A DNA stretch of 8,676 nucleotides, taken from positions 1-8,676 of the forward strand of contig WFPR01000056.1 of NCBI GenBank assembly GCA_015487455.1, given 5' to 3'. The notes under the pieces were generated by a model. The model had not been told where the DNA came from. It made no database searches and saw only the letters and a program-made list of their open reading frames with translations. Source of the DNA: Candidatus Bipolaricaulota bacterium. Lineage in GTDB: Bacteria > Bipolaricaulota > Bipolaricaulia > RBG-16-55-9. This document shows positions 6,381-8,676 of the stretch, piece by piece. Position 1 is the stretch's first letter. Each line of letters starts with the position of its first letter. Both the position numbers and the translations under genes were made by a program.

Positions 6381-6482
6381 ATGGCGGGCAAGGATCAGAC
6401 GCCGGTGAAGCCCCTCTCGGAGAACCTCCGCCCGCTCTTCATCTTCCCGACCTTTTGGCCCCCTCGGGGGGCTAACGCGTAA
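6381..6482 (+). CDS. Candidate aromatic-amino-acid leader peptide (33 residues)
   Basis: This small ORF has an excellent ribosome site (GAGGAGG 6365-6371, nine bases before ATG), lies about 25 nt after the predicted transcription start and ends in TAA, 111 nt before aroF. Its product begins MAGKDQTPVKPL and carries a Phe/Trp-dense run, FIFPTFW, at residues 20-26 (6438-6458). Three Phe and one Trp in seven residues, directly upstream of a gene that makes the precursor of both amino acids, is what a transcription- or translation-attenuation leader looks like. I know no named family for this peptide. The codons after the run also form a strong hairpin (6455-6475). It may have no function beyond ribosome stalling. 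Confidence is limited because the gene is short and I cannot check conservation. Confidence 0.6.
   Translation: MAGKDQTPVKPLSENLRPLFIFPTFWPPRGANA
6455..6475 (+). promoter_or_regulatory. GC-rich attenuator-like hairpin overlapping the leader ORF's Phe/Trp codons
   Basis: GCCCCC (6458-6463) pairs with GGGGGC (6467-6472) around a TCG loop. One G-T and two T-A pairs extend the stem to nine. It begins at the last base of the Phe25 codon and includes Trp26, so a ribosome stalled there would sit on it. The following bases (aacgcg) are not a T-run, so it is not a standard intrinsic terminator; it may act as a pause site or with Rho, since 6481-6528 is C-rich. Confidence 0.45.
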
Positions 6483-6576
6483 CACCACCGCACGAGGCCG
6501 AACCCGTCCCTGAAGAGCCCAAAGCCCAGTGGGTTGGACTCAAGGCTCAAATCTCGAATCCAAGTGCGTTTGGGTG

Positions 6577-6585
6577 AAAGGAGGT
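6577..6585 (+). promoter_or_regulatory. Strong ribosome binding site fixing the aroF start
   Basis: AAAGGAGGT lies eight bases before ATG 6594. It rules out longer in-frame starts such as the ATG at 6534 and agrees with the conserved residue numbering of the protein. Confidence 0.9.
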
Positions 6586-6593
6586 CGTGGAGG

Positions 6594-7694
6594 ATGGTCG
6601 TGGTGATGAAGCCGGGGGCCACGGAGGAGCAGATCCAGAACGCGAGCAAGAAGCTGGAGGAGCTGGGGTTTCGGGTGCACCGGGTGGACGGCGTCAACCA
6701 GACGATCCTGGGGGCGATCGGGGACAAGCGCGGGCTGGACCCCCGCCAGCTGGAGGTCCTCCCCGGCGTCCAAGAGGTCGTCCAGATCACGAAGCCGTAC
6801 AAGCTGGCCTCGCGGGAGTTCAAGCGCGAGGACTCCGTGATCCAGCTCGACGGGGTCGCGATCGGGGGCCGGGAGCTGGTGCTGATGGCCGGCCCCTGCG
6901 CCGTCGAGGGCGAGGAGCAGATCTTCACCATCGCGGAGCGGGTGGCCGAGCAGGGCGCCCGGGTGCTGCGGGGCGGGGCGTTCAAGCCCCGAACGTCGCC
7001 GTACAGCTTCCAGGGCTTGGGCGAGGAGGGGCTCAAGCTGCTGAGACGGGCGGCGGACGCCTACGGGCTGCTGGTCGTCACCGAGGTGCTCGGGGCTTCT
7101 CAAGTCGACCTCGTCGCGGAGTACGCCGATATCTTACAAGTCGGGGCGCGGAACATGCAGAACTACGCGCTGCTGCGGGCCGTCGGGCAGAGCGAGAAGC
7201 CCGTGCTGCTCAAGCGGGGCCTGGCCGCGACGGTCGACGAGTTCCTGATGGCCGCCGAGTACATCATGAACGAGGGGAACCACCGGGTGATCCTCTGCGA
7301 GCGCGGGGTGCGGACGTTCCTCACGCACACGCGGTTCACGCTGGACGTGGGGGCGATCCCCGTGATCAAGGAGGCGTCGCACCTGCCGATCATCGTCGAC
7401 CCGAGCCACGCGGCCGGGCTCAACAAGTGGGTGATGCCGCTGGCGCTGGCGGGGATCGCCGCCGGGGCCGACGGCCTGATCGTCGAGGTGCACCACCAAC
7501 CCGAGAAAGCCCTGAGCGACGGCGAGCAGGCGCTGACGCCGGAGCAGTTCGCCGAGCTCGTGAGGGAGATCACCGTGATCGCGCGGGTGCTGGGCCGCGA
7601 GCTGCCCCTCCACACGAACGCCCGCGCCCGCGCTCGTACCCATGCTCACGCCCACGTCCACGCCCACGCCCACGCCCCGGCGCTGCGGAACTAA
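6594..7694 (+). CDS. aroF: 3-deoxy-7-phosphoheptulonate (DAHP) synthase, type I-beta with ferredoxin-like regulatory domain
   Basis: DAHP synthase condenses phosphoenolpyruvate and erythrose 4-phosphate, the first step of the shikimate pathway. The 366-residue protein starts MVVVMKPGATEEQI. Residues 1 to about 70 form the ferredoxin-like domain that in the Thermotoga enzyme mediates inhibition by Tyr and Phe. The barrel follows with AGPCAVEG (Cys102), GGAFKPRTSPYSFQG, CERGVRTF, DPSHAAG (His272), EVHHQPEKALSDG (Glu298, Asp309). These four metal ligands have the same numbering as I recall for the Thermotoga maritima enzyme, supporting both the family and the start at 6594. The protein ends in an extra tail of about 24 residues (343-366) of alternating Ala-Arg then Ala-His, encoded by a hexamer repeat and not part of the family. 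aroA begins 19 nt downstream. Confidence 0.96.
   Translation: MVVVMKPGATEEQIQNASKKLEELGFRVHRVDGVNQTILGAIGDKRGLDPRQLEVLPGVQEVVQITKPYKLASREFKREDSVIQLDGVAIGGRELVLMAGPCAVEGEEQIFTIAERVAEQGARVLRGGAFKPRTSPYSFQGLGEEGLKLLRRAADAYGLLVVTEVLGASQVDLVAEYADILQVGARNMQNYALLRAVGQSEKPVLLKRGLAATVDEFLMAAEYIMNEGNHRVILCERGVRTFLTHTRFTLDVGAIPVIKEASHLPIIVDPSHAAGLNKWVMPLALAGIAAGADGLIVEVHHQPEKALSDGEQALTPEQFAELVREITVIARVLGRELPLHTNARARARTHAHAHVHAHAHAPALRN
7621..7674 (+). repeat. Hexanucleotide repeat (nine CCCRCG-like units) encoding the DAHP synthase tail
   Basis: Nine in-phase six-base units run from 7621 to 7674: two CCCGCG, CTCGTA, CCCATG, CTCACG, CCCACG, TCCACG and two CCCACG. In the aroF frame they encode Ala-Arg pairs followed by Ala/Thr/Val-His pairs; the change from Arg to His is a G-to-A transition in the unit. 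Gain or loss of a unit keeps the frame, so the tail can vary in length without breaking the enzyme. Confidence 0.8.
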
Positions 7695-7713
7695 CTGGCT
7701 AGCGCGTGGAGCC

Positions 7714-8385
7714 ATGGAGGCGGTCGTCCGGCCCGCGAAGCGGCTCAAAGGGACATTGACCGTCCCCGGCGACAAGTCGATCTCGCACCGGGCGCTGATG
7801 CTGGGGGCGCTCGCCCAAGGGACGAGCGTCGTGCGCGGCCTGGCCCCCGGCCGGGACGTCCGGAGCACCGCCCGCTGCCTGCGCGCCCTGGGCGTCCCCG
7901 TCGCCCTCGCGAACGACAACAGCGACCACGACGTCGCGGTCGTCGAAGGGCGGGGGCTGTACGGCCTCCGCGCCCCTCAGGGGCCGCTGGACGCGGGGAA
8001 CTCCGGCACGACGCTGCGGCTGCTCGCGGGCATCCTGGCGGGCCAGCCGTTCGCCAGCGTCCTCACGGGGGACGCGTCGCTGAGGCGGCGCCCCATGGCC
8101 CGGATCGCGGAGCCGCTGCGACGGATGGGCGCCCTCATCGACTATCTGGAGGGGGAGGGCCGCGCCCCGCTGCGCGTCCGAGGGCCGAGTGAGGGCCGTC
8201 TGAGGGCGATCGAGCACGAGCCGCCCGTCCCGAGCGCCCAGGTGAAGTCGTGCGTGCTGCTCGCGGGGCTCTACGCCGAGGGCGTCACGGTCGTCAGGGA
8301 GTCTTCCCCCACGCGCGACCACACCGAGCGGCTGCTCGCCCGTTTGGGCGCCCCCCTCGAGCTTGACGGGCTTGGGCTTGAGTAA
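7714..8385 (+). CDS. aroA: EPSP synthase AroA, N-terminal part ending at an in-frame TAA
   Basis: AroA (3-phosphoshikimate 1-carboxyvinyltransferase) joins phosphoenolpyruvate to shikimate 3-phosphate. The 223 codons before the stop include the substrate-binding motifs VPGDKSISHRALM (18-30, Lys21, Arg26), LDAGNSGTTLRLL (92-104), SLRRRPM (122-128), PSAQVKSCVLLAGL (173-186) and SSPTRDHTERLL. The SAQVKS and GNSGTT forms resemble the Bacillus-type rather than the E. coli-type enzyme. The start at ATG 7714 fits the family N-terminus (VVRPAKRLKGTLTVPGDKS); the ribosome site is weak (GGAG only two bases upstream), so coupling to aroF is likely. Usual length is about 430 residues. Here TAA at 8383-8385 interrupts the gene, yet the frame continues with AroA sequence to the window edge. 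Without readthrough the product would lack most of one of the two domains and be inactive. Confidence 0.9.
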   Translation: MEAVVRPAKRLKGTLTVPGDKSISHRALMLGALAQGTSVVRGLAPGRDVRSTARCLRALGVPVALANDNSDHDVAVVEGRGLYGLRAPQGPLDAGNSGTTLRLLAGILAGQPFASVLTGDASLRRRPMARIAEPLRRMGALIDYLEGEGRAPLRVRGPSEGRLRAIEHEPPVPSAQVKSCVLLAGLYAEGVTVVRESSPTRDHTERLLARLGAPLELDGLGLE

Positions 8386-8676
8386 GGGCGCGGGGTCCGG
8401 CTGCGCGGCCCCGTCGAGCGCTTGGAGCCCTTCGAGCTGCGCGTCCCGGGCGACCCCTCGTCCGCGGCGTTCTTCGTGGCTGCCGCGGCCCTGCTCCCCG
8501 GGAGCGAGCTGCTCCTCCGCCACGTGGGCGTCAACCCGACGCGCACGGGCTTTCTGGACGCGCTGCGGCGCATGGGCGCCCCCATCGAGCTGCTGGACGA
8601 GCGGGAGGTGGGCGGCGAGCCCGTGGCCGACGTGCTGGTGCGCGGCGCCCCCGCGCTCCGGGGCCTCGAGCTGGAC
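8386..8676 (+). pseudogene. aroA: Continuation of aroA after the in-frame stop (3' end outside window)
   Basis: The 97 codons after the TAA, in the same frame, read as EPSP synthase: VRLRGPVERLEPFELRVPGD, then PSSAAFFVAAAALLPGSELL and HVGVNPTRTGFLDALRRMGAPIEL, all conserved in the family at this place. The stretch has no good start codon or ribosome site near its beginning (candidates are a TTG near 8422 and a GTG near 8476), so independent translation as a split subunit is unlikely. It is the second half of the same gene, broken by one nonsense codon, a base-call error, or a recoding event. The window ends before the catalytic DEIP-like region of the family. Confidence 0.85.

Noticed and set aside
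6534..6593. Longer DAHP synthase start (ATG 6534) adding 20 residues
   Set aside because: The strong ribosome site AAAGGAGGT at 6577-6585 points to ATG 6594, and with that start the metal ligands fall at 102, 272, 298 and 309, as in the Thermotoga enzyme.
7642..7713. Longer aroA start (ATG 7642) overlapping aroF
   Set aside because: The added residues (Thr-Pro run) are just the hexamer repeat read in another frame, and the family N-terminus fits ATG 7714.

Overview
The window is a GC-rich bacterial segment with every supported gene on the + strand. It encodes outer-membrane assembly proteins (BamA/Omp85 end, two Skp/OmpH-like proteins), so the host is very probably diderm. I cannot name the phylum. 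The strong resemblance of the DAHP synthase to the Thermotoga-type enzyme and a TTGACA/TGCTAGGGT promoter would fit a thermophilic or deep-branching diderm lineage, but that is inference only.

Layout, first block (1-5328): the C-terminal part of BamA, a 98-bp spacer with a short imperfect repeat, two tandem Skp/OmpH-like genes, fabZ (overlapping the second Skp gene by 17 nt), ftcD (ATGA overlap with fabZ) and an acetyl-CoA C-acetyltransferase-type thiolase starting 8 nt after ftcD. Tight spacing suggests one transcription unit. The bamA-skp-fabZ order is the familiar envelope cluster but without lpxD between skp and fabZ.

Second block (5384-8676): pheA (monofunctional prephenate dehydratase with ACT domain), then a 271-bp regulatory region, aroF (type I-beta DAHP synthase with N-terminal ferredoxin-like regulatory domain) and aroA (EPSP synthase, running off the end). 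These supply the first and sixth steps of the shikimate pathway and the last committed step toward phenylalanine. Regulation appears layered: allosteric domains on PheA and the DAHP synthase, and a leader before aroF.

The most interesting part is that leader (6319-6593). It has a sigma70-type promoter with a perfect 7+7 palindrome between -35 and -10, a hairpin that can hide the ribosome site of a 33-codon ORF, the ORF itself with the Phe/Trp-dense stretch FIFPTFW, and a GC-rich hairpin starting exactly at the last Phe/Trp codons. This looks like an undescribed aromatic-amino-acid attenuation leader. Two further oddities are an in-frame TAA that interrupts aroA at codon 224 while homology continues in the same frame, and a hexanucleotide repeat that gives the DAHP synthase an alternating Ala-Arg/Ala-His tail.
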